A stretch of 64,000 nucleotides of DNA, from positions 310,001-374,000 of the forward strand of contig NZ_CVRM01000031.1 of the NCBI RefSeq assembly GCF_001258055.1, given 5' to 3'. This document shows, piece by piece, positions 35,833 to 45,198 of the stretch; position 1 is the first letter of the stretch; every line of letters starts with the position of its first letter. Origin of the DNA: Phaeobacter italicus. GTDB taxonomy: Bacteria; Pseudomonadota; Alphaproteobacteria; Rhodobacterales; Rhodobacteraceae. A program made the translations under genes and the position numbers. The notes under the pieces are model-generated. The model was not told the DNA's origin. It did no database searches and saw only the letters and a list, made by a program, of their open reading frames with translations.

Positions 35833-35972
35833 TTGTGATCCTTTCCTCATGCGATGGATCAGTTATGCGCCGCCCCCTCGGTGGGTCCAAGGGGGGCAGA
35901 GCAGGTAACATTCTTCGTGAAATTTTGAATATGGGGTGCGACGCGCGCCGACGGGCACCTATCGCCCCATTC

Positions 35973-36743
35973 TCAGAGCTCGGCGAGTGCCTGGCTCTGA
36001 CGCAATTCGGCTGCACAGACTTGCAGCGCACGCAGCGACCGTTCGGTATCCTGCGCTGGTGTGACGCCGCGCGGAGAGGAGCTGCCCACCACAATCGGGG
36101 TCTGGCCGGGGCGTGAAACCGGCACCGCATAGCCGACAATTCCGGTTTCAAATTCGCTGTCCGTCACGGCATAGCCGCGTTCCCGCGCGAGACTGACCCG
36201 TGACAGGATCTGTGCAGGCTCGGTCAGCGACTGTTCCGTATGACGTGGGATTTCTGCGTGGGCCAGAACCTCTGCTGCGTCCTCGACCGTCAGGCAGGCC
36301 ATCAGCATCCGGCCCAGGCTGGTATGGACCAGCGGGATATGCGCACCGGCGGTAAAGCCATATGTGATCGGCGCATGTTCGACGGTGGATTGCGCGAGCA
36401 AAAGAACGCGCCCCTGATCCAATGTGGCCAACGTAATTTCGGCATCCAGACTGGCGGCGTGACGGTTCAGCACTGGCTGGATCTTGCGGCCAAAGTGATT
36501 GGCCTGAAGAAACCCGCCCGACAACGCCAGCACTTTCGGGGTCAGCGACAGAACGCGGCCCTGTTGGCGCAGGTAGCCGGCCTGCACCAAAGTCAGTGCA
36601 CCCCGCCGGGCCGTTGCCCGATCTTGTCCGGTGCGCCGGGCAATCTCGGCCAGTGTCAGTGTCGGAGTGGCGGCATCAAATACCGCAAGCACGGCCAGCC
36701 CTTTGGCAAAGCTCGAGGAAATATTGCGATCTTGGTCAGTCAT
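35973..36743 (-). CDS. IclR-family transcriptional regulator
   Basis: This 256-residue regulator has an N-terminal winged helix-turn-helix (residues about 10-70, including LAEIARRTGQDRATARRGALTLVQAGYL) and a C-terminal effector domain with HIPLVHTSLGRMLMACL and the CxxY-like region. IclR proteins of the PcaR/AllR subgroup bind small acids such as glyoxylate or protocatechuate. The position between allE and the divergent glutamine-synthetase-like gene suggests control of ureide catabolism, comparable in role to AllR. The effector is inferred, not seen. ATG 36743 begins MTDQDRN; the longer in-frame opening to 36818 is rejected for lack of family similarity. Confidence 0.87.
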   Translation of the reverse strand: MTDQDRNISSSFAKGLAVLAVFDAATPTLTLAEIARRTGQDRATARRGALTLVQAGYLRQQGRVLSLTPKVLALSGGFLQANHFGRKIQPVLNRHAASLDAEITLATLDQGRVLLLAQSTVEHAPITYGFTAGAHIPLVHTSLGRMLMACLTVEDAAEVLAHAEIPRHTEQSLTEPAQILSRVSLARERGYAVTDSEFETGIVGYAVPVSRPGQTPIVVGSSSPRGVTPAQDTERSLRALQVCAAELRQSQALAEL

Positions 36744-37148
36744 GGTGTCTTTCAAAACGAACGGGGCGGGTCCAGCCAGCGAATGAACCTGCGTCAAAAT
36801 AGTCTCGGGACAGATCATTGGTGCGCCACCTGTGTGCCGTCAACCCGCTAGACGACCCCCTTGCGCCATCAGCGTCACGACGCCACGTTGCTGCAGGTTT
36901 TCCCGAAAACGCGTTATTGGATAGCATGTTAATCATCGTTCAATCGGGGGTTACTTTTTCACCGAAGTTTCACATAAGGGTCTGGACCTTAAACTCTTTT
37001 TTGTTCAACCCTTCAATTATACCAACGTGTAACAAGCGCCCGCATGGCGCCGTCATCATCAGGCGCCAGAATGGGCTCTCTTGCGGCAGGACCAACTGCC
37101 GAACTGCCCGGATGCTGCTGCGCGCCGCAGGCAGGGACGAGAGCAGAC
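36744..37148. promoter_or_regulatory. Divergent control region, IclR gene / glutamine-synthetase-like gene
   Basis: This 405-base region has no convincing gene. Its middle (about 36905-37030) is clearly AT-richer than the flanks and should hold the two divergent promoters. A near-perfect dyad, AAGGGTC-TG-GACCTT (36976-36990), lies in that patch and is a candidate operator for the IclR protein. I could not assign -35/-10 pairs with confidence. Confidence 0.4.
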
Positions 37149-38600
37149 ATGAGCAGCACGGTTGCCAAAGGGGATTTGGCCCGCATGGGTCTACTGGGCG
37201 CCACCGCCTGTGAGCAGGCAGAGGCGGTGATCGCGCAGGCCGCAGCGGCGCGGCTGGAAACCATCCGTGTCCTGTTCGTCGACCAGCATGGCATTCTGCG
37301 CGGCAAGACAATCGTGGCGTCTGCCTTCAGGCGGCTGTTCGAATGCGGGATCGCGGTTCCTTCGACGCTGCTGTTAAAGGACACGGCACATCGCACCGCC
37401 TTTCCTGTCTGGAGCGAAAACCCGGAGGACGAAGTCACCCCGATGCAGGGGGCAAGTGACGTCCTGTTGGTGCCCCGGCCTGAGAGTTTTCGGATCCTCC
37501 CCTGGTCGCCGCACTCTGCCTGGATCTTCTGCCATGTCGCGTTTCATGACGGCGCACCGGTGCCGTTTGGCTCGGCTCATGTGCTTGCGCGGGCGATGGA
37601 TACTTTGTCGGAACAGGGGATGGAGCTGGTTGTCGGGCTCGAAGTTGAGTTCCAGATCTTCGAGCGGCTGGACCCCTCGCTGGGTCACAGCCAATCCGGG
37701 ATGCCCGGCGTTCCGATCCAGACACGCAATCTGATCCAGGGGTATCAATATCTGACCGCAACCCGCTATGGAGAGGCCGAAGCCATTTTGGACAGGCTGC
37801 GTCGCCATGCCCAGGCTCTCGGTCTGCCGGTGCGCACGGTCGAGATCGAGATGGGGCCAAGCCAGTTCGAGTTCACGTTCGAACATGCCGACCCGTTGAC
37901 CCAGGCCGATGCGATGGTGATGTTTCGCACAATGGTCAAAGAGGTCTGTGCCGCGCAGGGGCTGCACGCCAGTTTCATGCCCAAGCCCCGCCAGGATCAT
38001 GCAATGGCCAACGGCTGGCATATTCACCAATCCCTGACCGTTCCCACCAGTGGCCGCAATCTGTTTATGCCGGAAACCGCAGAGACCCTGACGCCCGAGG
38101 CAAGTGGCTGGATGGCGGGGCTCCTCACCCATGCAGAGGCGATGTCGGTGCTCGTTGCGCCCACCGTCAACAGCTACAAGCGATATCTGCCGTTCCAGCT
38201 GGCCCCCAATCGGGTGCAATGGGGGCGGGACAACCGCGGCGCAATGCTGCGGGCTTTGATGCGGCCCGGCGATCAGGGTAGCCGTGTCGAAAATCGTGCG
38301 CCAGACAGTTCCGCCAATCCGTATTTCGCGCTCGCGGCGCAGATCATCGCTGGCAGCGAGGGGATCGCGGCAGGGCGTCAGGCACCAGCGCCGACGGTTT
38401 CGCCTTATTCCGATGATGCGCAAAAACTGCCGCGTTCCTTGGGACAGGCGCTGCAGGCGTTTCGGGCCTCTGACCTGTTCAGAACTGCGCTGGGTCAGGA
38501 TGTGGTCGACTATATCTCGCACCTCAAAGAGGTCGAATGGGCCCGCTATCTCGACACCGTAAGCGAGTGGGAGCAGGCAGAGTATTTCAATCTCTACTGA
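37149..38600 (+). CDS. Glutamine-synthetase-like gamma-glutamyl ligase
   Basis: This 483-residue protein has the glutamine synthetase catalytic core: metal and substrate residues in GLEVEFQIF (about 174-182) and EIEMGPSQFEF (about 234-244), the NGWHIHQSL block, RVQWGRDNRGAMLR and the ENRAPDSSANPYFALA block. These blocks match the GlnT/PuuA-like branch, which can ligate glutamate to amines rather than only to ammonia. The N-terminal beta-grasp part contains VLFVDQHGILRGKT. ATG 37149 has a GAGAG site upstream; an opening at 37044 adds a Cys/Pro-rich extension not expected for the family. Divergent transcription from an IclR gene beside allE suggests assimilation of ammonia or an amine released from ureides. 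Confidence 0.85.
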   Translation: MSSTVAKGDLARMGLLGATACEQAEAVIAQAAAARLETIRVLFVDQHGILRGKTIVASAFRRLFECGIAVPSTLLLKDTAHRTAFPVWSENPEDEVTPMQGASDVLLVPRPESFRILPWSPHSAWIFCHVAFHDGAPVPFGSAHVLARAMDTLSEQGMELVVGLEVEFQIFERLDPSLGHSQSGMPGVPIQTRNLIQGYQYLTATRYGEAEAILDRLRRHAQALGLPVRTVEIEMGPSQFEFTFEHADPLTQADAMVMFRTMVKEVCAAQGLHASFMPKPRQDHAMANGWHIHQSLTVPTSGRNLFMPETAETLTPEASGWMAGLLTHAEAMSVLVAPTVNSYKRYLPFQLAPNRVQWGRDNRGAMLRALMRPGDQGSRVENRAPDSSANPYFALAAQIIAGSEGIAAGRQAPAPTVSPYSDDAQKLPRSLGQALQAFRASDLFRTALGQDVVDYISHLKEVEWARYLDTVSEWEQAEYFNLY

Positions 38601-38738
38601 CCTGTTGACGGTTCGCAATCTGCCCTTGCGTCAGTCAGCGGTTATGATTCGGGTAATCCACTGACGAGGTTGAGAAAATAATTGCACATAAAAAGCGGCA
38701 ATAGCCCGGTTCAAAGCGGCATTTCCGGCATTTGTTTA

Positions 38739-38767
38739 TTGCGAGGCGGCAGGTGCCTTGCTAGTGT
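38739..38767 (+). promoter_or_regulatory. Candidate promoter of the gcv operon
   Basis: TTGCGA (38739-38744) and TAGTGT (38762-38767) are separated by 17 bases, a sigma-70-like arrangement. Transcription would begin near 38774, immediately before the glycine riboswitch. The 138 bases between the preceding gene and this promoter hold nothing recognisable. Confidence 0.5.
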
Positions 38768-38775
38768 ATGCGCGC

Positions 38776-38952
38776 GTATGCGGGAGAACCGGCGCAGCTG
38801 CTGTCACGGCCGCTGACACCGGTGCCGAAGGAGCAACCGCCCCGGAAACTCTCAGGCACAAGGGACCGTACACGCGCATCAACTCTGGAGAGATCCGGTC
38901 AAAGCCGGACGCCGAAGGGATAACGATCTCAGGCGAAGGGACAGAGGGGGCA
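38776..38952 (+). ncRNA. Tandem glycine riboswitch
   Basis: Two consecutive glycine-aptamer copies precede gcvT. The first contains CGGGAGAA, GCCGAAGGAGCAA and GGAAACTCTCAGGCACAAGG. The second contains TCTGGAGAGA, GCCGAAGGGATAACG and ATCTCAGGCGAAGGGAC. These are the conserved P1-P3 and junction elements of the gcvT RNA. The two copies are separated by only a short linker, as in cooperative tandem switches. About 95 bases lie between the second copy and the gcvT start, room for an expression platform. Established role: glycine binding turns on the cleavage system genes. Confidence 0.93.
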
Positions 38953-39045
38953 TCAGGTTGCACAGGTGTTCCTGTGCGCAATCCAGGTGCCGGAAACTGC
39001 CGTCATTTCTGACCAGCCCGGCCCGTGTTTATGGGACGGACACGC

Positions 39046-40188
39046 ATGTCGGCTGACACGACGTCGAGTGATTTGAAGAAGACCCCTTTGTTTGACCTCC
39101 ATCAGGAGCTGGGTGGAAAAATGGTGCCTTTCGCCGGCTATGCGATGCCGGTGCAGTATCCGATGGGCATCATGGGTGAGCACAGCCATACACGCACCAG
39201 AACTGGTCTTTTTGACGTAAGCCACATGGGGCAGGTGATCCTGACCGGTGACAGCTATGAAGCGGTCGCCAGGGCGTTCGAAACCCTTGTCCCAATGGAT
39301 GTGCTGGGCCTGAAGGAGGGCCGCCAGCGCTATGGTCTGTTCACCAATGATGCAGGCGGCATCGAGGACGATCTGATGTTTGCCAATCGCGGGGATCATC
39401 TGTTTGTGGTCGTCAACGCGGCATGCAAGGACGCTGATATCGCCCGAATGAAAGCCGCGCTGGAACCAGCTGTCACCGTGACGCCGGTGACCGATCGCGC
39501 CCTTGTTGCGCTACAGGGGCCGGGGGCCGAGGCCGCACTGGCGGCGTTGACCCCTGCGGCAAGAGATATGTCTTTTATGGATGTGGCCACGCTGGATCTG
39601 GACGGGGTGGAAATTTGGGTGTCACGCTCGGGCTACACCGGCGAAGATGGCTATGAGATTTCCATCCCCGAAGCCCATGCCGAAACAGTCGTTCGCAAGC
39701 TGCTGGCACAGGACGGCGTGGCGCCTATCGGGCTCGGCGCCCGTGACTCGCTGCGGCTTGAGGGCGGCATGTGTCTCTATGGTCATGATATCGATGCAAC
39801 CACCGGGCCGATCGCGGCGTCGCTTGGTTGGGCTATTCAGAAGGTGCGCCGCCCCAACGGTGATCGCGCGGGCGGCTTTCCGGGGGCAGCGGCCGTTTTT
39901 GCGGAAATCGAGGCCGGTGCATCGCAACGCCGTGTCGGGCTCAAACCTGAAGGGCGCGCACCGATGCGCGAAGGGGTTCTGCTGTTCAAAGAAGCCGAAG
40001 GAGGTGAGCCCATTGGCCGCGTGACCTCCGGCGGATTTGGCCCCACTGTCGGTGGCCCTGTCGCGATGGGCTACGTGTCCGCTGACCTCAGTCAGGTCGG
40101 AACCACCCTGTTTGGTGAGCTGCGCGGCAAACGCCAGCCCATCACCGTTCATGCGCTGCCTTTCGTGGCGGCCAATTTCAAGCGCTGA
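39046..40188 (+). CDS. gcvT: Glycine cleavage system T protein (aminomethyltransferase)
   Basis: This 380-residue enzyme transfers the methylene group from the lipoyl arm of GcvH to tetrahydrofolate and releases ammonia. The start [26 protein letters not shown] (residues about 13-38), the FDVSHMGQ block, the LQGP block, [13 protein letters not shown] and the [20 protein letters not shown] block (folate-binding side) are all conserved. Length fits GcvT. ATG 39046 has a GGGACGG site six bases upstream; two earlier in-frame ATGs at 39025 and 39031 are less well placed. It directly follows the glycine riboswitch and is followed by gcvH 41 bases later. Confidence 0.96.
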   Translation: MSADTTSSDLKKTPLFDLHQELGGKMVPFAGYAMPVQYPMGIMGEHSHTRTRTGLFDVSHMGQVILTGDSYEAVARAFETLVPMDVLGLKEGRQRYGLFTNDAGGIEDDLMFANRGDHLFVVVNAACKDADIARMKAALEPAVTVTPVTDRALVALQGPGAEAALAALTPAARDMSFMDVATLDLDGVEIWVSRSGYTGEDGYEISIPEAHAETVVRKLLAQDGVAPIGLGARDSLRLEGGMCLYGHDIDATTGPIAASLGWAIQKVRRPNGDRAGGFPGAAAVFAEIEAGASQRRVGLKPEGRAPMREGVLLFKEAEGGEPIGRVTSGGFGPTVGGPVAMGYVSADLSQVGTTLFGELRGKRQPITVHALPFVAANFKR

Positions 40189-40229
40189 TCCCGGCGCAAT
40201 TCCCCAGCCATCTGCAAAGGAAGAGACAG

Positions 40230-40592
40230 ATGAAATACACCGAAGAACATGAATGGCTGCTGGCCGAAAGCGACGATCTGATCACCGTCGGCATCACCAA
40301 TCACGCAGCTGAACAGCTGGGTGACGTGGTTTTCGTGGAACTGCCCGAGGTCGGCACCGAGGTTTCCAAGGACGATGAAATCGTGGTGATCGAATCCGTC
40401 AAGGCGGCTTCCGACATTCTGGCTCCGCTGGATGGTGAAATCGTCGAGGTGAACGAGGCCCTGGCGGACAACCCCGGCAAGGTAAACGAAGATCCGCAGG
40501 GCGAAGCCTGGTTCTTCAAGATCAAGCCGTCTGATCTGTCCCCGATGGACGATTACATGGATGAAGCCGGTTACAAGGACTTCATCGGTTAA
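40230..40592 (+). CDS. gcvH: Glycine cleavage system H protein
   Basis: This 120-residue lipoyl carrier shuttles the aminomethyl intermediate between the P, T and L proteins. The lipoylated lysine is K58 in ESVKAASD. The N-terminal YTEEHEWL and the C-terminal [12 protein letters not shown] are family hallmarks. ATG 40230 has an AAAGGAAGAG ribosome site. It is co-transcribed with gcvT and followed at once by a strong intrinsic terminator, so H can be made in excess of P. Confidence 0.97.
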   Translation: MKYTEEHEWLLAESDDLITVGITNHAAEQLGDVVFVELPEVGTEVSKDDEIVVIESVKAASDILAPLDGEIVEVNEALADNPGKVNEDPQGEAWFFKIKPSDLSPMDDYMDEAGYKDFIG

Positions 40593-40601
40593 TCCCTTCG
40601 G

Positions 40602-40636
40602 CCCCGCCTGCGCAATGTTGCGCGGCGGGGTTTTTT
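40602..40636 (+). terminator. Intrinsic terminator between gcvH and gcvP
   Basis: CCCCGCC pairs with GGCGGGG, and an inner GCGCAA pairs with TTGCGC around a TG loop with one bulged T. Six T follow. The 13-base-pair hairpin starts ten bases after the gcvH stop. Confidence 0.93.
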
Positions 40637-40735
40637 GATCGCTGTTCCCGCATTTTCAGCGGTGTCATTCCGCATGCCCGGGCCAGCCCGCAGCATCCCG
40701 CTGCCTTAACCTCCTGTTGCTGAAGAGGGCGACAC

Positions 40736-43585
40736 ATGTCTTTTGAACCCACGGACTATCTGCCGTATGACTTTGCCAACCGCCGCCATATTGGCCCGTC
40801 TCCCGAAGAGATGGACGACATGCTGGCCGTGGTCGGCGCCGAGAGCCTGGATGCGCTGATCGACGACACCGTACCGGCCACCATTCGCCAGGCTGCCGCG
40901 CTGGAGTTTGGCCGCCCTCTGTCGGAACGCGAACTGCTGCACCACATGCGTGAGGTCGCAGGCAAGAACGTTCTGAAAACCTCGCTGATCGGCCAGGGCT
41001 ACCACGGCACCGTGACCCCGCCCGCCATTCAGCGCAACATCCTGGAAAACCCGGCCTGGTACACCGCCTACACGCCCTATCAGCCCGAAATTTCGCAGGG
41101 GCGTCTTGAGGCGCTGTTGAACTTCCAGACCATGATCTCGGATCTGACCGGTCTGGAAATCGCCAATGCCTCGCTGCTGGACGAGGCCACCGCCTGCGCC
41201 GAAGCGATGACCGTGGCCCAGCGGGTTTCCAAATCGAAAGCCAAGGCGTTTTTTGTCGACCGCGACTGCCACCCACAGAACATCGCCGTGATCCAGACCC
41301 GCGCCGAGCCGCTGGGGATCGAGGTCATTGTCGGCAACCCTGACAAGCTGGAGGCGGACAAGGTCTTTGGCGCCATCTTCCAATACCCCGGCACCTATGG
41401 CCACGTGCGTGACTTCACCGACCACATCGCCCAGCTGCACGCGCATAAGGCCATCGGCATCGTTGCAGCCGACCCGCTATCGCTGACCCTGCTGAAAGAG
41501 CCGGGCGCAATGGGCGCGGATATCGCTGTCGGCTCGACCCAGCGCTTTGGTGTGCCGGTGGGCGCAGGCGGTCCGCATGCGGCCTATATGGCGACCAAGG
41601 ACGCTTACAAGCGCTCGATCCCCGGCCGGATTGTCGGCGTCTCGGTCGATGCGCATGGAAACCGGGCCTATCGTCTGTCGCTGCAGACCCGCGAACAGCA
41701 CATCCGCCGCGAAAAAGCGACCTCCAACGTCTGTACCGCGCAGGCCCTGCTGGCGGTGATGGCGTCAATGTACGCGGTTTTCCACGGGCCCAAGGGGCTG
41801 AAGGCCATCGCGCAGCGCATCCATCGCAAAACCGTGCGTCTGGCCCGCGGGCTGGAAGGGGCCGGGTTCAGCGTTGATCCCAGATCCTTCTTCGATACGA
41901 TCACCGTGGATGTGGGGCCGCTGCAATCGGCGGTGCTGAAATCCGCGGTAGATGAGGGGCTGAACCTGCGTCGCGTTGGCGAAACCCGGGTTGGTATCAC
42001 CCTCGATGAAGTGACCCGCCCCGAAACCATCGAAGCGGTCTGGCGTGCCTTTGGCATTCGCCGCAAGGACGATGACTTCACGCATGAATACCGGGTGCCG
42101 GAGAACATGCACCGCACGTCGGAGTATCTGACGCATCCGATTTTCCACATGAACCGGGCCGAGACCGAGATGATGCGCTACATGCGTCGCCTCGCGGATC
42201 GCGATCTGGCGCTGGACCGTGCGATGATCCCGCTGGGCTCCTGCACCATGAAGCTCAACGCCGCGGCGGAAATGATGCCGCTCAGCTGGCCGGAGTTCGC
42301 AAATATCCACCCCTTTGCGCCTGCGGATCAGATGCAGGGCTATGCAGAGATGGTGCGCGATCTCTCCGACAAACTGTGCCAGATCACCGGCTATGATGCG
42401 ATTTCCATGCAGCCGAACTCCGGCGCGCAGGGTGAATACGCAGGCCTCCTGTCCATCGCGGCCTATCATCGCGCCAACGGGCAGGGCCACCGCAACATCT
42501 GTCTGATCCCGATGTCCGCTCATGGCACCAACCCGGCTTCTGCCCAGATGGTGGGGTGGAAGGTTGTCGTGGTGAAATCCGCCGACAACGGCGATATCGA
42601 CCTCGATGATTTCCGCGAAAAGGCAGAGAAACACGCCGAGAACCTCGCAGGCTGCATGATCACCTATCCCTCGACCCACGGCGTGTTCGAGGAAACCGTG
42701 CATGAGGTCTGCAAGATCACCCACGATCATGGCGGGCAGGTCTATATCGACGGGGCCAATATGAACGCCATGGTGGGCCTGTCGCGTCCCGGAGATCTGG
42801 GCGGCGATGTGAGCCACCTGAACCTGCATAAAACCTTTGCCATTCCTCACGGCGGCGGTGGCCCCGGCATGGGTCCGATCGGCGTCAAGGCGCATCTGCA
42901 GCCGCATCTGCCCGGCCACCCGGAAACCGGCGGGCAGGAGGGTCCGGTCTCGGCCGCGCCCTTCGGCTCTGCCTCGATCCTGACCATCAGCTGGGCCTAC
43001 TGCCTGATGATGGGCGGCGCGGGTCTGACGCAGGCAACGAAGGTGGCGATCCTCAATGCCAACTACATCGCCAAGCGTCTCGAAGGGGCCTATGACGTGC
43101 TTTACAAGGGGCCCACGGGCCGCGTCGCGCATGAGTGCATTCTGGACACTCGCCCGTTCGAGGCCAGCGCAAATGTCACTGTAGACGATGTTGCCAAACG
43201 TCTGATCGACAGCGGTTTCCATGCACCAACAATGTCCTGGCCGGTTGCTGGCACGCTGATGGTGGAGCCGACAGAATCCGAGACCAAGGCCGAGCTGGAC
43301 CGTTTCTGCGAGGCCATGCTGTCGATCCGCGAGGAAATCCGCGCGGTCGAGGCAGGGGAAATGGACGCAGAGAACAACGCGCTGAAAAACGCCCCTCACA
43401 CGATGGAAGACCTCGTGAAAGACTGGGATCGCCCCTATTCCCGCGAACAGGGCTGCTTCCCTCCGGGTGCGTTCCGGGTGGACAAATACTGGCCGCCGGT
43501 CAACCGCGTCGACAACGCTTACGGTGACCGGCATCTGGTCTGCACCTGCCCCCCGATGGAAGACTACGCCGAGGCGGCAGAGTAA
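40736..43585 (+). CDS. gcvP: Glycine dehydrogenase (decarboxylating), P protein
   Basis: This 949-residue PLP enzyme decarboxylates glycine and loads the remaining aminomethyl group on GcvH. It is the fused alpha-beta type, with two homologous halves joined near residue 450. The PLP lysine is K699 in [21 protein letters not shown]. The N-terminal [15 protein letters not shown] and the [16 protein letters not shown] stretch are typical. ATG 40736 follows a GAAGAGGGC site. An intrinsic terminator separates it from gcvH, so it depends on read-through or its own promoter in the 143-base gap, where I could not identify a clear -35/-10 pair. The lpd (L protein) gene is not in the window. Confidence 0.97.
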   Translation: MSFEPTDYLPYDFANRRHIGPSPEEMDDMLAVVGAESLDALIDDTVPATIRQAAALEFGRPLSERELLHHMREVAGKNVLKTSLIGQGYHGTVTPPAIQRNILENPAWYTAYTPYQPEISQGRLEALLNFQTMISDLTGLEIANASLLDEATACAEAMTVAQRVSKSKAKAFFVDRDCHPQNIAVIQTRAEPLGIEVIVGNPDKLEADKVFGAIFQYPGTYGHVRDFTDHIAQLHAHKAIGIVAADPLSLTLLKEPGAMGADIAVGSTQRFGVPVGAGGPHAAYMATKDAYKRSIPGRIVGVSVDAHGNRAYRLSLQTREQHIRREKATSNVCTAQALLAVMASMYAVFHGPKGLKAIAQRIHRKTVRLARGLEGAGFSVDPRSFFDTITVDVGPLQSAVLKSAVDEGLNLRRVGETRVGITLDEVTRPETIEAVWRAFGIRRKDDDFTHEYRVPENMHRTSEYLTHPIFHMNRAETEMMRYMRRLADRDLALDRAMIPLGSCTMKLNAAAEMMPLSWPEFANIHPFAPADQMQGYAEMVRDLSDKLCQITGYDAISMQPNSGAQGEYAGLLSIAAYHRANGQGHRNICLIPMSAHGTNPASAQMVGWKVVVVKSADNGDIDLDDFREKAEKHAENLAGCMITYPSTHGVFEETVHEVCKITHDHGGQVYIDGANMNAMVGLSRPGDLGGDVSHLNLHKTFAIPHGGGGPGMGPIGVKAHLQPHLPGHPETGGQEGPVSAAPFGSASILTISWAYCLMMGGAGLTQATKVAILNANYIAKRLEGAYDVLYKGPTGRVAHECILDTRPFEASANVTVDDVAKRLIDSGFHAPTMSWPVAGTLMVEPTESETKAELDRFCEAMLSIREEIRAVEAGEMDAENNALKNAPHTMEDLVKDWDRPYSREQGCFPPGAFRVDKYWPPVNRVDNAYGDRHLVCTCPPMEDYAEAAE

Positions 43586-43594
43586 ATCGCTGAC

Positions 43595-43620
43595 AAACGG
43601 GCCCTCCGGGGCCCGTTTTT
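43595..43620 (+). terminator. Intrinsic terminator of gcvP
   Basis: AAACGGGCCC and GGGCCCGTTT form a ten-base-pair stem with a TCCG tetraloop, followed by further T. It begins nine bases after the gcvP stop. Confidence 0.92.
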
Positions 43621-43728
43621 CTGTCCTGTGCAGCCTATCCATCCGTGACGTCCCGTCACGCGGCTGGACAGCGACACAACCCCCGCGCCATGCTGCCGCC
43701 GAGGGAAACAACACAAAGAGGCGCCGGG

Positions 43729-44967
43729 ATGGACATGAACTTGGGTATGCGCAGCGAAAACCGCGCGCTTCTGGATCGGGTGGCGGCAATGATCCGCGAC
43801 GAGATCATGCCGATGGAGGCCGCGTATCACGCCGAGATCTCAAAGGGCGACCGCTGGCAATACACCGACCGTCAGGCCGAAATCCTTGAAGGCCTGAAAG
43901 CCAAGGCCAAGGCCGAGGGTCTGTGGAATTTCTGGCTCACCGACAGTGACAAGGGGTTTGGTCTCTCCACCGTGGAATACGCCTATTTCGCTGAGGAAAT
44001 GGGTAAAACCCCGCTGGGGGCAGAGGTCTTTAACTGCTCCGCGCCGGATACCGGCAATATGGAGGTGTTCGAACGCTACGGCACCGAGGCGATGAAACAG
44101 CAATGGCTCGCCCCGCTCCTGCAGGGAGAGATCCGCTCCGCCTATCTGATGACAGAGCCGGATGTGGCCAGCTCGGATGCGACCAATATCTCGATGTCCT
44201 GCGTACGCGATGGCGATGACTACGTGCTGAATGGCGAAAAATGGTGGGCCTCTGGTGCCGGGGATCCGCGCTGCAAGGTTTATATCGTCATGGTGCGCAC
44301 CGGTGGGGACGACCTGCCCAAACACAAGCGTCAGTCAATGATCGTGGTACCAGCGGATACGCCGGGGATCGAGGTGCTGCGCCCGATGGAGGTCTATGGC
44401 CACGACGATGCCCCCCACGGCCATATGCACATCCGCTTTTCAGATGTGCGGGTGCCTGCTGAAAACATGCTGCTGGGCGAAGGGCGCGGGTTCGAGATCG
44501 CGCAGGGCCGCCTTGGGCCGGGGCGTATCCACCACTGTATGCGGGCCATTGGTCAGGCTGAAAGCGCGCTGGAACAGCTCTGCCGCCGCTCACTGCGCCG
44601 CGAGGCCTTTGGCAAGCCGCTGGCCCAGCTGGGCGCCAACTACGACATCATCGCCGAATGCCGGATGGAAATCGAAATGGCCCGTCTCCTCTGCCTCAAG
44701 GCGGCGTGGTACATGGATCAGGGGGACCCCCGCGCTGCCGCGCCTTGGATCAGTCAGATCAAGGTGGTCGCCCCCCGCGTCGCGCTGAAGGTGATCGACG
44801 AGGCGGTGCAGATGCACGGGGGGCAGGGCATCAGTCAGGACACGCCGCTGGCGCAGGCCTGGACCCATGTGCGCACCCTGCGCCTCGCCGATGGTCCCGA
44901 TGCCGTTCACCGCAGGCAGGTCGCGCGGGCAGAGCTAAAGGCCTACAGTCAGGAAGACCTGGGCTGA
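43729..44967 (+). CDS. Acyl-CoA dehydrogenase family protein
   Basis: This 412-residue FAD enzyme should oxidise an acyl-CoA at the alpha-beta position and pass electrons to electron-transfer flavoprotein. Visible family blocks are the helical N-terminus, AYLMTEPDVASSDATNIS (about 140-157, FAD/substrate region), GEKWWASGAGDPRC, the FSDVRVPAENMLLGEGRGF block, and C-terminal RLCCLKA-like and MHGGQGISQDTPLA stretches with the late active-site region. ATG 43729 is preceded by AAAGAGG; an opening at 43645 lies in the post-gcvP leader. It sits alone between two terminators. Substrate chain length is not readable. Similarity in layout to ACAD10/11-like bacterial enzymes (long-chain or hydroxyacyl substrates) is possible. 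Confidence 0.9.
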   Translation: MDMNLGMRSENRALLDRVAAMIRDEIMPMEAAYHAEISKGDRWQYTDRQAEILEGLKAKAKAEGLWNFWLTDSDKGFGLSTVEYAYFAEEMGKTPLGAEVFNCSAPDTGNMEVFERYGTEAMKQQWLAPLLQGEIRSAYLMTEPDVASSDATNISMSCVRDGDDYVLNGEKWWASGAGDPRCKVYIVMVRTGGDDLPKHKRQSMIVVPADTPGIEVLRPMEVYGHDDAPHGHMHIRFSDVRVPAENMLLGEGRGFEIAQGRLGPGRIHHCMRAIGQAESALEQLCRRSLRREAFGKPLAQLGANYDIIAECRMEIEMARLLCLKAAWYMDQGDPRAAAPWISQIKVVAPRVALKVIDEAVQMHGGQGISQDTPLAQAWTHVRTLRLADGPDAVHRRQVARAELKAYSQEDLG

Positions 44968-44988
44968 AATAGCACGACAGAAAAAAGC

Positions 44989-45021
44989 AAAAGGCGCCAC
45001 CGATAAGGTTGGCGCCTTTTT
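44989..45021 (+). terminator. Intrinsic terminator after the acyl-CoA dehydrogenase gene
   Basis: AAAAGGCGCCA pairs with TGGCGCCTTTT around a ten-base loop, and the T run continues for one more base. It lies 21 bases past the stop and isolates the queuosine operon downstream. Confidence 0.9.
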
Positions 45022-45119
45022 GCTGCGTTCTCTTATCTATCTGAAAACAATCAGCAACCCCCCGTTCTGAACGCTCTCGCGTCGCAATCGTGACGTCCGG
45101 GAAATTCTCTGTGGATATC

Positions 45120-45148
45120 TTGTCGACGTACACGTCAGTCGTTATACG
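45120..45148 (+). promoter_or_regulatory. Candidate promoter of the queC-D-E-F operon
   Basis: TTGTCG (45120-45125) and TATACG (45143-45148) are spaced by exactly 17 bases. Transcription would start at about 45155, the first base of the preQ1 aptamer, which supports both assignments. Confidence 0.6.
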
Positions 45149-45154
45149 CACGCT

Positions 45155-45190
45155 CTCCGGTCGCAGCCTACCCGGATATCAAAACAAGGA
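45155..45190 (+). ncRNA. preQ1-I riboswitch (type II-like loop) upstream of queC
   Basis: TCCGG (45156-45160) pairs with CCGGA (45172-45176) as stem P1. The loop begins TCGCAG, exactly as in the Thermoanaerobacter tengcongensis preQ1-I aptamer. An A-rich tail (ATATCAAAAC) and AAGGA follow, giving the AAAACAAGGA end of that aptamer. AAGGA is also the ribosome site of queC, eight bases before its TTG start. Ligand-stabilised pseudoknot formation would therefore hide the ribosome site and switch off translation when preQ1 is plentiful. The match covers every conserved segment. Confidence 0.93.
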
Positions 45191-45198
45191 CTGAAAAC

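Noticed and set aside
41765-43789. Open frame of 674 codons opposite gcvP
   Set aside because: Antisense shadow of a well-conserved gene; composition is typical of reverse-frame GC-rich sequence and no family is recognisable.
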